In this document: one piece after another, positions 41,591-50,915 of the stretch
How positions within the stretch are numbered: position 1 is the first letter of the stretch
Layout of the letters: every line of letters starts with the position of its first letter
Origin: an uncultured Prevotellaceae bacterium
GTDB lineage: Bacteria; Bacteroidota; Bacteroidia; Bacteroidales; Bacteroidaceae
Length of the DNA stretch: 64,000 nt
Direction: 5' to 3'
NCBI GenBank assembly: GCA_900314715.1
Contig: OMWI01000004.1
Coordinates: forward strand, 62,001 to 126,000
Translations under genes and position numbers: made by a program
Notes under the pieces: generated by a model
Seen by the model: only the letters and a program-made list of their open reading frames with translations
What the model was told of the DNA's origin: nothing
Database searches by the model: none

Positions 41591-42915
41591 TGATAGATAT
41601 CGAGTGCATAAACATCGGTCATTCCACTGATGTAATCCAGTACCGCCATGATTCGCGTTTCCAAATCATCGCTATCGATGTCGTATTGACTGCTGAAACG
41701 CCCAATGAGTTGTTTCGAATGGAATTTGCTTGGAGAAATGGCAGCTTCAATGAGGTCTTCCATCAATGTTTCCATGATTTTGTAACCACTCAGTTCCACG
41801 TCTAATACCGACTTGCTACGATATATTTTTTTGCTGGAGACGTGAGTGCAATGTTGATACGCTTCTGCCACTTGGGGAGAAACGTGCTTGATGAGTGAAC
41901 CCTTGAAAGAGGCGTTAAGAATCTCTTCCTCATGGTCGACGAAAGCGTTTACACATTCATTTTCCAACAATCCAATCACGCGTGCGCGCATGTATACTAC
42001 TTTTTCATTATCATCGGTTAATCCTTCGTGGATGATTCTTTGTTGAATCAACTCTCTTGTTTTCGGTTCAAAAAATCCCAAAAGCAATTCTTCAGTCTCA
42101 TGAAAAGACAGGATTTTTAGCTTATGTGCATCTTCAATATCCATGATTTCATAGCAGATGTCGTCTGCCGCTTCTACCAAGTAGACCAACGGATGACGAG
42201 CATAACATAAGCTATCGTCGGAAATTTCTTCGTTCTCTTTATTAGAAGTCAATTGCGGAATCCCTAATTCTTGAGCGATTTTTTTGTAAGTTTGACTTTC
42301 CGAAGTGAAGAATCCAAATTTACCATGTTCACCTGCAAATCCCGATGAAATGGGGTATTTTACGATACTGGCAAGGGTAGAATAGCACATGACGAAGCCT
42401 CCTCTCCTTCGTCCCTTGAATTGATGAGTAAGCAAACGGAATGCATTGGCATTGCCTTCAAAATGCGTAATGTCGTTCCAGAAACTTTCAGATAACATCC
42501 CTTTTAGGTTCATTCCGTTTCCTTCGGTGAAAAACGCTTGAATGGCTTTTTCGCCACTATGTCCGAAAGGAGGATTACCCATGTCGTGCGCCAAACAAGC
42601 AGCACTGACAATCGTACCTATCTCTTCAAAGTGAGTTCCTAAAAGTTCGGGATGTTTTGCAATCAGTTTTCTCGAAACGTCGTTGCCCAACGACATTCCC
42701 ACACATGCCACCTCCAAACTATGTGTGAGGCGGTTATGAACGAAAATACTCCCAGGTAAAGGGAATACCTGAGTCTTGTTTTGTAGTCTTCTGAATGGGG
42801 CGGAAAATATCAATCGGTCGTAATCACGCTTAAATTCTGAACGATCATCAACGCGTAAAATGTGCCCGTCCTCTTGACCAAGTCGCTTGGTCGATATTAA
42901 TTGTTGCCATTTCAT
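41557..42915 (-). CDS. dgt: dGTPase-like deoxynucleotide triphosphohydrolase
   Basis: 452-aa HD-domain enzyme that hydrolyses dNTPs to deoxynucleoside and triphosphate. Motifs: RRLQNKTQVFPL, HNRLTHSLEVACVG, ACLAHDMGNPPFGHSGEKA (~110, metal-binding HD) and LVEAADDICYEIMDIEDAHK (second metal Asp). It diverges from dut across 102 bp. The -7 element TATATTTGC ends only 3 bases before the ATG, predicting a leaderless mRNA. The role is dNTP pool control; substrate preference cannot be read. Confidence 0.93.
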   Translation of the reverse strand: MKWQQLISTKRLGQEDGHILRVDDRSEFKRDYDRLIFSAPFRRLQNKTQVFPLPGSIFVHNRLTHSLEVACVGMSLGNDVSRKLIAKHPELLGTHFEEIGTIVSAACLAHDMGNPPFGHSGEKAIQAFFTEGNGMNLKGMLSESFWNDITHFEGNANAFRLLTHQFKGRRRGGFVMCYSTLASIVKYPISSGFAGEHGKFGFFTSESQTYKKIAQELGIPQLTSNKENEEISDDSLCYARHPLVYLVEAADDICYEIMDIEDAHKLKILSFHETEELLLGFFEPKTRELIQQRIIHEGLTDDNEKVVYMRARVIGLLENECVNAFVDHEEEILNASFKGSLIKHVSPQVAEAYQHCTHVSSKKIYRSKSVLDVELSGYKIMETLMEDLIEAAISPSKFHSKQLIGRFSSQYDIDSDDLETRIMAVLDYISGMTDVYALDIYQKINGISLPII

Positions 42916-42918
42916 AGT

Positions 42919-42927
42919 GCAAATATA
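42919..42927 (-). promoter_or_regulatory. -7 element of dgt, abutting the start codon
   Basis: On the minus strand TATATTTGC is followed by ACT and then the ATG. With a start ~4 bases after TTTG, transcription would begin 1-2 bases before or at the A of the ATG. Confidence 0.6.
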
Positions 42928-42992
42928 GTGTTTTTCTTCGTTAAATTCGTATAATTCATGTGGTATAATTCATATTTCTGCAAATAATTAGT

Positions 42993-43001
42993 TATTTTTG
43001 C
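42993..43001 (+). promoter_or_regulatory. -7 element of the dut operon
   Basis: TATTTTTGC, 16 bases upstream of the dut ATG. Confidence 0.7.
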
Positions 43002-43017
43002 ACTTTAATTTAAGATT

Positions 43018-43455
43018 ATGATAAAAATTCAAGTTGTAAATCGTGGACGACAACAGTTACCACAGTATGCCACTCCTTTAAGTGCGGGAATGGATTTGCG
43101 TGCCAATCTTGATGAACCTATTGTCTTGCAACCCATGCAAAGACACTTGATTCCCACGGGGTTGCATATTGCTTTGCCTGCTGGATTTGAAGCACAAATA
43201 CGTCCACGAAGTGGACTCGCCCTCAAGAAGGGAATCACCGTGCTGAATAGTCCTGGTACTATTGACGCAGATTATCGTGGTGAGGTGATGGTATTGCTCA
43301 TCAATCTCTCGAACGAGGATTTTGTGGTTAATGATGGCGAACGCATCGCACAGATGATTATTGCCCGTCATGAACAAGGAGAATTCCAATTGGTAGAACA
43401 ACTTGACGAGACTGAACGGGGTGAAGGTGGCTACGGTCATACAGGCGTGAAGTGA
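43018..43455 (+). CDS. dut: dUTP diphosphatase
   Basis: 145-aa trimeric enzyme that converts dUTP to dUMP and so keeps uracil out of DNA. All five motifs are visible: [33 protein letters not shown] (catalytic Asp), GERIAQMII and the C-terminal [10 protein letters not shown] that closes over the substrate. First gene of a plus-strand operon with a TPR protein 4 bases later, and divergent from dgt. Confidence 0.97.
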   Translation: MIKIQVVNRGRQQLPQYATPLSAGMDLRANLDEPIVLQPMQRHLIPTGLHIALPAGFEAQIRPRSGLALKKGITVLNSPGTIDADYRGEVMVLLINLSNEDFVVNDGERIAQMIIARHEQGEFQLVEQLDETERGEGGYGHTGVK

Positions 43456-43459
43456 AAAG

Positions 43460-45304
43460 ATGAACGAAATAGCGAAGATTTTACATAAGTTTTCTGACCG
43501 ATTCATAGGTAAGTCGTTGAGAGGAAACATGGTGTTGATGGCGTTGGCTTTCGTAGTCAACGTTGTTGCCTTTCCTCTCATGCTTCATGTGCCCGCCGTT
43601 CAAGGCAAAAAGACCAAGAAAGTTGAGGTAAAGGATTCTTCTCCTCGAATCAGTTATGAGGATAGTGTTCGTTTCAAGTATTTCTTCTTGGAAGCCGAAC
43701 GTCAGCAAAATGCCGATCATTATGATGCCGCATTTGAGTTGTTGGAGCATTGCAAGTCAATCAATCCCTATGCATCAGAGGTGTGGTTTATGCAATCGGT
43801 GTATTATTCTGAATTGAAGAACGATTCATTGGCTCTGTTGTGTTTGGGTAAAGCTGTGAAGTTGAATCCCGACAATGCCAATTATCAAGAACGTTTGGCG
43901 CAGATGTATATTTCCGCACGGAATTTCACTGAAGCCAAGAGAGTTTACGAGAACTTAGTCAATAAAAGTCACGATCGTACTGATATCTTGAACATCTTAA
44001 TACAACTCTACCAACAAGACAAGGAGTATGATAAGATATTGTGGGCTATTGAACGATTGGAGACCATTGAGGGCGTGAGTGAAGAATTGACGCTTTCTAA
44101 AATGCGTATCTACGAACGTAAAGATGATAAGAAGTCTGCTTGGAAAGCATTGAAGTCGTTATCAGACGAGCACCCAAGTGACTTGAATTATAAGGTGATG
44201 ATGGGAAACTGGTTGATGCAGAACAACAAACGGAAGGATGCCTATAAGATTTTCATGAAAGCCTTGAAGGAAGAACCCGATAATTCATTTGTGCAATCAT
44301 CCTTATATGACTATTATCGTGAAGTGGGAGAGGATTCGCTTGCCCGTCAGATGATGAATGTCATTTTAACCAGTAATAAGACAGAAACCTCCGTCAAGGC
44401 AAACATCTTGCGTCAATTTATCATCGAAAACGAGCAAAATGGTGGTGATAGTACCAAGGTTCTTGCTGTTTTCGACCGTGTGATGAAGGAAAATCCGCAA
44501 GATGCTGACATGGCAGAACTGAAGGCGGCATATATGGACTTGAAGGAATTCCCCGTAGATTCAGTTAATCAAGCTTTGAATCATGTGCTTTCCATTGCAC
44601 CCGATAATGCCAATGCTCGTTTGCAAATGATTCAGAACATTTGGCCGCTCAAACGATGGGATGAAATCATTGAATTGTGCAAACCTGCCGTGCAATATAA
44701 TCCCGATGAAATGGCATTTTATTATTTTATGGGATTGGCATATTTTCAAAAAGACGATAAAGACAATGCTCTTGACGCCTTCAGAAGGGGCGTTGGAGAG
44801 ATTACCCCTCAAAGCAATAAGGAAATCGTGAGTGATTTTTATGCGATGATGGGTGATATCCTGCATGATAAGGGTTTGAAGGAAGAGGCATTTGCCGCTT
44901 ACGATAGTTGTTTGCAATGGAAAGATGACAATGTTGGTGCACTCAACAACTATGCATATTATCTGAGTCTGGAGAATCGTGATTTGCATCGTGCAGAACA
45001 AATGAGCTATAAAACCGTGAAGGCAGAACCTACCAATGCCACTTACTTAGATACTTACGCCTGGATTCTTTATATGCAAGAGCGCTATGAAGAGGCGAAG
45101 ATTTACATTGACCAAGCCGTTGCCAATGATACTGATTCCGTGCAAAGTTCGGTTATCCTCGACCATGCAGGAGATGTTTATGAGAAGATTGGCGACTCGG
45201 ATAAAGCATTGGAATATTGGGAGAGAGCGTTGGCTGCTGATGCTGAAGATGATGCAGACGAGATTAATGAGAAGATATTGAAATATAAAAAAGAAGAAAA
45301 ATAA
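43460..45304 (+). CDS. TPR repeat protein, membrane or periplasmic
   Basis: 614 aa. A hydrophobic stretch at ~23-42 (MVLMALAFVVNVVAFPLML) may be a signal anchor; an ATG at residue 23 would make it a conventional signal peptide. The rest is a run of tetratricopeptide repeats, for example CLGKAVKLNPDNANYQERLAQMY, MAFYYFMGLAYFQKDDKDNALDAF, AFAAYDSCLQWKDDNVGALNNYAYYL and SSVILDHAGDVYEKIGDSDKALEYW. It probably scaffolds envelope proteins. It sits between dut and the DUF4292 lipoprotein, with 0-4-base spacing, in an operon I know to be conserved in Bacteroidales. Confidence 0.9.
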   Translation: MNEIAKILHKFSDRFIGKSLRGNMVLMALAFVVNVVAFPLMLHVPAVQGKKTKKVEVKDSSPRISYEDSVRFKYFFLEAERQQNADHYDAAFELLEHCKSINPYASEVWFMQSVYYSELKNDSLALLCLGKAVKLNPDNANYQERLAQMYISARNFTEAKRVYENLVNKSHDRTDILNILIQLYQQDKEYDKILWAIERLETIEGVSEELTLSKMRIYERKDDKKSAWKALKSLSDEHPSDLNYKVMMGNWLMQNNKRKDAYKIFMKALKEEPDNSFVQSSLYDYYREVGEDSLARQMMNVILTSNKTETSVKANILRQFIIENEQNGGDSTKVLAVFDRVMKENPQDADMAELKAAYMDLKEFPVDSVNQALNHVLSIAPDNANARLQMIQNIWPLKRWDEIIELCKPAVQYNPDEMAFYYFMGLAYFQKDDKDNALDAFRRGVGEITPQSNKEIVSDFYAMMGDILHDKGLKEEAFAAYDSCLQWKDDNVGALNNYAYYLSLENRDLHRAEQMSYKTVKAEPTNATYLDTYAWILYMQERYEEAKIYIDQAVANDTDSVQSSVILDHAGDVYEKIGDSDKALEYWERALAADAEDDADEINEKILKYKKEEK

Positions 45305-46225
45305 ATGAGAATGCTTATGAAAATGAAATGGAATCGTTATATATGTTTAGCGTGTATTTCGTTCGCTTTGGTGGGTTGTGGATCTAAGAAAGTATTGACT
45401 GATACCTCTATGCAGGTAGGTCCGTCGGGAACCATCTCCTCCAATACGGGAACAACCGCTCCAACTGCTATGTCGGCAGTTGCATTCGTGGAAAAAGTCG
45501 TTGACAATCAAGTAACAACCAAGAATATCGTGGGTGATATGACCTTCGACATCAAGGTGGAAAGTAAGGACTTATCAGTTCCAGGTTCCGTTCACATGCG
45601 AAAGGATGAGGTGGTTCGTCTTCAATTGTTCATCCCTCTGCTTGGTACAGAAATAGGACGGTTGGAATTGACACCTGAGTACGTTCTTGTCATTGACCGT
45701 TTGCATAAGGAATATGTGCAAGCCAACTATAATGAATTGGAGTTCATGAAGAATAATGGCTTGAATTTCTATAGTTTACAGGCTCTGTTTTGGAATGAGT
45801 TGACCATGCCTGGAACAAAACAACTGACTTCTAAAGACTTTCGCAAATACGATGTGGATTTAGATGCAGCAGGAGAGAATTTGCCAATTTCCTTAAAGAA
45901 GGGAAACATGACATATAAATGGCAAGCCAACAAGGAAAAAGCCTTGATTTCCAATGCAACGGTAAACTATGTTAGCAATAGTCATGGTAGTTCTGACTTG
46001 ACTTGGGATTATTCCGACTTTACGAAAGTAGACGCTAAGCAGTTTCCTGCTAATCAGATGTTTAAGTTTACTACAACTTCTACGGGAAAAAAGAAAACCG
46101 TTGAGGTGAACATTAAGATGAAATCGGTGAAGACTACAGAGAAATGGGAAACGAAGACTACCGTATCAAGTAAGTATAAGAAAGTACAACCAGAAAACGT
46201 TTTGGGTAAATTATTGGGAATGTAA
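45305..46225 (+). CDS. DUF4292 outer-membrane lipoprotein
   Basis: 306 aa. A lipobox (FALVGCG, Cys ~25) follows a hydrophobic signal sequence, so it is a lipoprotein. The remainder is a beta-rich LolA/LolB-like fold typical of DUF4292 (VGDMTFDIKVESKDLSVPGSVHMRKDEVVRLQLFIPLLGTEIGRLELTPE). Several ATGs crowd the start; the first is directly after the TPR stop. It is likely periplasm-facing; a role in lipid or lipoprotein handling is inferred only from the fold. The next gene follows its stop codon directly. Confidence 0.88.
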   Translation: MRMLMKMKWNRYICLACISFALVGCGSKKVLTDTSMQVGPSGTISSNTGTTAPTAMSAVAFVEKVVDNQVTTKNIVGDMTFDIKVESKDLSVPGSVHMRKDEVVRLQLFIPLLGTEIGRLELTPEYVLVIDRLHKEYVQANYNELEFMKNNGLNFYSLQALFWNELTMPGTKQLTSKDFRKYDVDLDAAGENLPISLKKGNMTYKWQANKEKALISNATVNYVSNSHGSSDLTWDYSDFTKVDAKQFPANQMFKFTTTSTGKKKTVEVNIKMKSVKTTEKWETKTTVSSKYKKVQPENVLGKLLGM

Positions 46226-47914
46226 ATGAAACAAATATTTATTATAGTTTTTGCCATCTTGCTTTCTTCTCCGGTGTCGGCGCAAACTTCGAAGACATCG
46301 AAGACGAAAACCCGTAGTACGGTAACTCAGAAGACGGGAACTGGGAAAAAGACAACAACCACCAAGACAAGCAAGAATACGAAGTCGGCAAATAAAAAGA
46401 CGAATACCGCTAATAAAACAAATAAAACGGTGTATACCAATTCCTCTATTAAGGGATTGGAGAAGCAACGTTCCCAAATCCAACAAAAAATCCGTGAGCA
46501 AGAGCAGGCTTTGAAAGCCAATCAAGCTGACGTGAAACAACGTTTGCAGAACTTGATGGTGCTGAATTCAGCCATCGAGGAACGACAGAAAAACATTGAG
46601 AATATCCAGAAAGACATTACTCATATCGATGGAGATATAGATATCTTGAAAGCGCAATTGTCTACGTTGCAAGACCAATTGAAAGACCGTAAGTTGAAGT
46701 ATATCAAGTCGATGAGATATATGGCTCGTTACCGTAAGGTGCAAGATAAGTTAATGTTCGTATTCTCTGCCAAGAATTTCTCTGAAATGTTTCGTCGTAT
46801 GCGTTTCGTGCGTCAATATGCTGATTACCAGAGGGCGCAAGGCGATTTGGTGAAGTCGAAGCAAGACCAAGTGAACGAGAAATACCAACAATTGGAAACC
46901 GTTAAAGGACAGAAAAACGCATTGCTTTCCAAAGGCAAGAAAGAGCGAATTGCATTAGAAGGTCAGCAAGACGAACAAAAGAAGATGGTTTCTTCGTTGC
47001 AACAACAACAAAAGAGCATTCAGGGTATAATTGCCGAACAACATAAGAAAGACGCTGCATTAAATGCGCAAATCGACCGTTTGATAGCTATTGAAGTGGA
47101 AAAGGCTCGCGCAAGAGCAGAAGCGGAAGCAAAGAGAAAGGCTGCCGCCGAAGCTGCTGCCAAGAAACGTGCTGATGAGTTGGCTCGCAAGAAAGCTGCC
47201 GCCGAAGTTGCTGCTAAAGAAAATGCACGTCGTATTGCCGAGGCCAAGGAACGTGAGGCCAAGGCGAAAGCAGAGGCACGTGCTGCCGCTCTTGAAGCGG
47301 AGAAGGCAAGACGAGAAGATGCCCGTGAAGCTAATCTACGTGCTGCTGCAGAACGAAAGGCTCGTGCAGAACAGGCTGCCCGTGAAGCGGAAACACAACG
47401 TTTGGCCGCCGAACGTAAAGCCGCGGCTGAAGCCGAACGTTCAGAACGTGAGATAGCCGAAGCTACAAAAGTCAACGAAGAAGGTATGCGCATGAGTACG
47501 GTTGACCGAATGCTTAGCGGTGGTTTTGAAGCCAACAAAGGACGTTTACCTATGCCAATCACAGGTAAATATAAGGTTGTCAGTCATTTCGGTCAATATG
47601 CCGTTGAGGGATTGCGCAACGTAACGCTTGACAACAAGGGCATTAACATAATGGGAAGTCCTGGTTGTATGGCTCGTTCCATCTATGATGGCGAAGTAAG
47701 TGCAGTGTTCAGCTTCTCAGGAACGATGGTTGTCATGGTGCGTCATGGTTCCTATATCTCCGTCTATTGCAATTTGAAATCAGTTGGAGTCAACAAAGGA
47801 CAAAAAGTGAGCACAGGACAAGTACTTGGTTCTGTAGGAACAGATAATGTTCTTCAGTTCCAATTACGAAAGGAAACTTCAAAACTCAATCCAGAAGCTT
47901 GGTTAAGAAGATAA
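46226..47914 (+). CDS. EnvC-like murein hydrolase activator, degenerate M23 domain
   Basis: 562 aa. Signal peptide (MKQIFIIVFAILLSSPVSA), a K/T/S-rich spacer (to ~70), long coiled coils (~75-400; QRSQIQQKIREQEQALKANQ and an A/K/E/R-rich stretch), and a C-terminal LytM/M23 domain (~440-562). The zinc ligands are lost: the usual H-x-H strand is LQFQLRKE. Like EnvC, it should activate a septal amidase and not cut peptidoglycan itself. It ends the dut operon, and its 3' end overlaps the convergent ArgE-like gene by 12 bp. Confidence 0.9.
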   Translation: MKQIFIIVFAILLSSPVSAQTSKTSKTKTRSTVTQKTGTGKKTTTTKTSKNTKSANKKTNTANKTNKTVYTNSSIKGLEKQRSQIQQKIREQEQALKANQADVKQRLQNLMVLNSAIEERQKNIENIQKDITHIDGDIDILKAQLSTLQDQLKDRKLKYIKSMRYMARYRKVQDKLMFVFSAKNFSEMFRRMRFVRQYADYQRAQGDLVKSKQDQVNEKYQQLETVKGQKNALLSKGKKERIALEGQQDEQKKMVSSLQQQQKSIQGIIAEQHKKDAALNAQIDRLIAIEVEKARARAEAEAKRKAAAEAAAKKRADELARKKAAAEVAAKENARRIAEAKEREAKAKAEARAAALEAEKARREDAREANLRAAAERKARAEQAAREAETQRLAAERKAAAEAERSEREIAEATKVNEEGMRMSTVDRMLSGGFEANKGRLPMPITGKYKVVSHFGQYAVEGLRNVTLDNKGINIMGSPGCMARSIYDGEVSAVFSFSGTMVVMVRHGSYISVYCNLKSVGVNKGQKVSTGQVLGSVGTDNVLQFQLRKETSKLNPEAWLRR

Positions 47915-48973
47915 ACCAATCAATTGGATATATTCTTCAATCGCTCGTTGCATTTCGCTGATACGAATGAATTCGTTGGCGGAATGTGAACGAGATGATT
48001 CACCTGGTCCCATCTTAAACGAAGGGAATGGCATGAGTGCTTGGTCGCTTAACGTTGGAGAACCAAACGGTTTCTTACCCATGCTTATGCATTTCTGAAT
48101 CAAGGGATGATTGATGTCTATGTGTGAGGAATGCAATCGAAACGAACGAGCCTTGACATCGGAATGAAGGTGCTTGCGTAAAAACTCAAACAGAAATTCG
48201 TTCTTATAGTATTCATTCGTCCTCACGTCAATCACGGCTTTGCATTCATCTGGTATTACGTTGTGTTGTGTTCCTGCATTAATCATGGTAACGGTCATCT
48301 TGGTTGCACCTAAAAACTCACTTTCTTTCTTGAATTGATAGTTGCGAATCCACGTTAAGTCTTCAAGCATCTCGTAGATGGCATTAACGCCCTCGTTTCG
48401 AGCAGCATGTCCACTCTTGCCGTGGGAAGTCATGTCTATCACCATCAATCCTTTTTCAGCCACGGCTGGTTGCATGTTCGTAGGTTCACCTACAATCGCC
48501 ACGTCTATCTTTGGCAATAGTGGCAAAACGCAACTAATGCCATTGGCCCCCGATACTTCTTCCTCTGCAGATGCCAAGTAAATCAAATTGTAAGGTGATT
48601 CGTGTTCCTGAAAATAACGATAAACCTGCAACAACGTTACCAAACCGCCGCCACAATCATTACTCCCCAATCCATAAAGAATATCATCTTCCAACGTAGG
48701 TTCAAAAGGATTGCGAGTCCATGATGCTACGGGTTTTACGGTATCTATATGTGCATTGAGTAACAATGTTGGTTTTCCTTCTTCCCATTTAGGAGAAAGG
48801 CACCAAATATTGTTGCCTTTTCGTTCGTATTTTAATTCGTATGCTTTGAGTTGATTCTCGAAAACTTGTGCTGCTGCATCTTCTTCGCGACTGATGGAAG
48901 GTGTTGCTATCAAGTCCTTGAGAAGGGCAATAGCGTCTGAAAGGAGTTCTGATTGCGTCATGTTTGTATGCAT
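47903..48973 (-). CDS. M20-family deacetylase, ArgE-like
   Basis: Up to 356 aa; the start may be 48973 or the in-frame ATG at 48961 (MTQSELLSDAIALL). Di-zinc M20 hydrolase motifs: NAHIDTVKP (H-x-D), GLGSNDCGGG (bridging Asp), SAEEEVSG (catalytic Glu pair) and VGEPT. The length and sequence type fit the N-acetyl- or N-succinyl-ornithine deacetylase used for arginine synthesis in Bacteroidota. No other arg gene is nearby, so a peptidase function cannot be excluded. Monocistronic, convergent with the EnvC-like gene. Confidence 0.85.
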   Translation of the reverse strand: MHTNMTQSELLSDAIALLKDLIATPSISREEDAAAQVFENQLKAYELKYERKGNNIWCLSPKWEEGKPTLLLNAHIDTVKPVASWTRNPFEPTLEDDILYGLGSNDCGGGLVTLLQVYRYFQEHESPYNLIYLASAEEEVSGANGISCVLPLLPKIDVAIVGEPTNMQPAVAEKGLMVIDMTSHGKSGHAARNEGVNAIYEMLEDLTWIRNYQFKKESEFLGATKMTVTMINAGTQHNVIPDECKAVIDVRTNEYYKNEFLFEFLRKHLHSDVKARSFRLHSSHIDINHPLIQKCISMGKKPFGSPTLSDQALMPFPSFKMGPGESSRSHSANEFIRISEMQRAIEEYIQLIGLSS

Positions 48974-48992
48974 TATGATGAGTTTTGATACG

Positions 48993-49001
48993 ACAAAGAT
49001 A
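48993..49001 (-). promoter_or_regulatory. -7 element of the ArgE-like gene
   Basis: The minus strand reads TATCTTTGT, 19 bases upstream of the first ATG. Confidence 0.6.
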
Positions 49002-49053
49002 CGTTTTTTTCATTATAATAACCAATAATTTACGAAATAATTTCGATTTTTGC

Positions 49054-49085
49054 TTTGTGTTTTGCGTGAATTGCAGTACCTTTGC
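49054..49085 (+). promoter_or_regulatory. Consensus promoter of the acyl-CoA ligase gene
   Basis: TTTG (49054-49057), 19-bp spacer, TACCTTTGC (49077-49085). This is the best full -33/-7 match in the window. The ATG is 21 bases downstream. Confidence 0.85.
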
Positions 49086-49106
49086 ATAAATTAATGATGT
49101 ACGCGT

Positions 49107-50915
49107 ATGCAGAATAATCAACATTTATCGATTCTCATTCATGAGCAAGCGAAAAAATATGGAAGTCGTGATGCCATTACATTCCGTATGTTTGGCAGTC
49201 ATGAATGGAAGACCGTGTCGTGGAACCAATTCTCTCTTCGAGTGAAACAGGTGAGCAATGCGTTGTTGAATCTTGGCGTTCAACAACAGGAGAATGTTGC
49301 CGTGTTTGCCCAGAATTGCATTCAGTATTTATACACCGACTTCGGTGCATACGGGATTAGAGCTGTCACGATTCCCATTTATGCTACATCCAGTGAACAG
49401 CAAATTCAATTCGTGGTGAAAGATGCCAATGTGCGTTTCCTTTTTGTAGGTGAGCAAGACCAATATGATAAGGCACATCGTATTTTTGCCCTTTGTCCTA
49501 CGTTGGAACGTATTATTATCTTTGACCGTAGCGTGAGAATCTCAACGCATGACCCCAATGCACTTTACTTCGAGGACTTCCTCGCATTGGGAGCGAACTT
49601 GCCAAGACAGACACAAGTGGAGGCGTTGTGGAAGCAAGCCAAGTTTGAGGATGTTTGTAATATTATCTATACCAGTGGTACTACAGGTAATTCGAAAGGT
49701 GTATTGCTGACGTATGGTCAGTATTTTGCAGCTATGCGCAATCACAATGGCGTTGTGCCAGTAGGTGAGGATGATAGGGTAATCAACTTCTTGCCTTTCG
49801 CACATATCTTTGAACGTGGTTGGACTTACCTCTGTATTACTCAAGGCGCGCAACTCATCATCAATACCTATCCTTTGGAAATCCAACAATCGATGCGTGA
49901 GACACATCCTACGTGTATGTCGTCCGTTCCGCGTTTCTGGGAAAAGGTGTATGTTGGCGTGAAAGAGAAGATAGATGAAGCAAGTCCTACCAAGCAAAAG
50001 TTGTTCAGATATGCTTTAGCCATTGGAAAGAGATATAACATCGATTATCTCTGTCGTTGTAAACGTCCACCATTGGTGTTGGCATTGAAATATAAGGTCG
50101 TAAACAGAACGATATTGAGTTTAGTTCGCCAACAAATCGGACTCGACCATCCCAATGTTTTCCCTACAGCTGGAGCGTATGTTTCTCCCGAAGTGGAAGA
50201 ATTCGTTCATTCCATTGGTGTTAATATGATTGTAGGATATGGTTTGACGGAGAGCTTGGCGACGGTTTCTTGCGACCATAGAAATATGACTAGTACGGTG
50301 GGTTCTGTTGGTCGTCCTCTTGGAGACATTCAAGTGAAAATCGGAGAAAACAATGAGATCTTGTTGAAAGGTCCAACCATTACTCCTGGTTATTACAAGA
50401 GAGATGATGTAAATGCTGAGGCATTCGACGAGGATGGCTTCTTCCATACGGGCGATGCTGGGTACATGCGCGACGGTGAGTTGTTCTTGACCGATCGTAT
50501 CAAGGATTTATATAAGACTTCCAACGGTAAGTATATCGCTCCGCAAATGGTTGAGGGTATGTTGTTAGTGGATAAGTATATCGACCAAGTGGCGGTGATT
50601 GCCGACCAACGTAAGTTTGTTTCCGCTCTCATTGTTCCTGAGTTCCGTTTGATAGAATCTTGGGCAAAAGAACATGGTTTGCCTTTTGAAAGCAGGGAAG
50701 ATTTGTGTGAAAACGAAGCGGTGCAGAAGATGATGATGGAACGTGTGGAAACTCTGCAACAATCATTGGCAAAATATGAGCAAATCAAACGTATCACGTT
50801 GTTGCCTCATCATTTCTCGATGGAAAATGGCGAACTCACCAATACGTTGAAGCTTAAACGCCCTGTCATCAGCAAAAACTATAAGGATATTATTGATAAG
50901 ATGTACGTAGAATGA
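49107..50915 (+). CDS. Long-chain fatty acid--CoA ligase (AMP-forming)
   Basis: 602-aa member of the ANL superfamily that activates fatty acids to acyl-CoA through acyl-AMP. The phosphate-binding loop IIYTSGTTGNSKGVLLTYG is at ~187, the adenine motif GYGLTESLATVSC at ~375, and the core TGDAGYMRDGELFLTDRIKDLYKTSNGKYIAP hinge near 450. It is of the FadD15-like soluble type. It may supply lipid synthesis from exogenous fatty acids. The stop overlaps the prfB start by 4 bases, so they are coupled. Confidence 0.93.
   Translation: MQNNQHLSILIHEQAKKYGSRDAITFRMFGSHEWKTVSWNQFSLRVKQVSNALLNLGVQQQENVAVFAQNCIQYLYTDFGAYGIRAVTIPIYATSSEQQIQFVVKDANVRFLFVGEQDQYDKAHRIFALCPTLERIIIFDRSVRISTHDPNALYFEDFLALGANLPRQTQVEALWKQAKFEDVCNIIYTSGTTGNSKGVLLTYGQYFAAMRNHNGVVPVGEDDRVINFLPFAHIFERGWTYLCITQGAQLIINTYPLEIQQSMRETHPTCMSSVPRFWEKVYVGVKEKIDEASPTKQKLFRYALAIGKRYNIDYLCRCKRPPLVLALKYKVVNRTILSLVRQQIGLDHPNVFPTAGAYVSPEVEEFVHSIGVNMIVGYGLTESLATVSCDHRNMTSTVGSVGRPLGDIQVKIGENNEILLKGPTITPGYYKRDDVNAEAFDEDGFFHTGDAGYMRDGELFLTDRIKDLYKTSNGKYIAPQMVEGMLLVDKYIDQVAVIADQRKFVSALIVPEFRLIESWAKEHGLPFESREDLCENEAVQKMMMERVETLQQSLAKYEQIKRITLLPHHFSMENGELTNTLKLKRPVISKNYKDIIDKMYVE

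Noticed and set aside
47020-47562. 180-aa Ala/Ser-rich frame antisense to the EnvC-like gene
   Set aside because: It mirrors the low-complexity K/E/A/R coiled coil on the other strand. No independent evidence.
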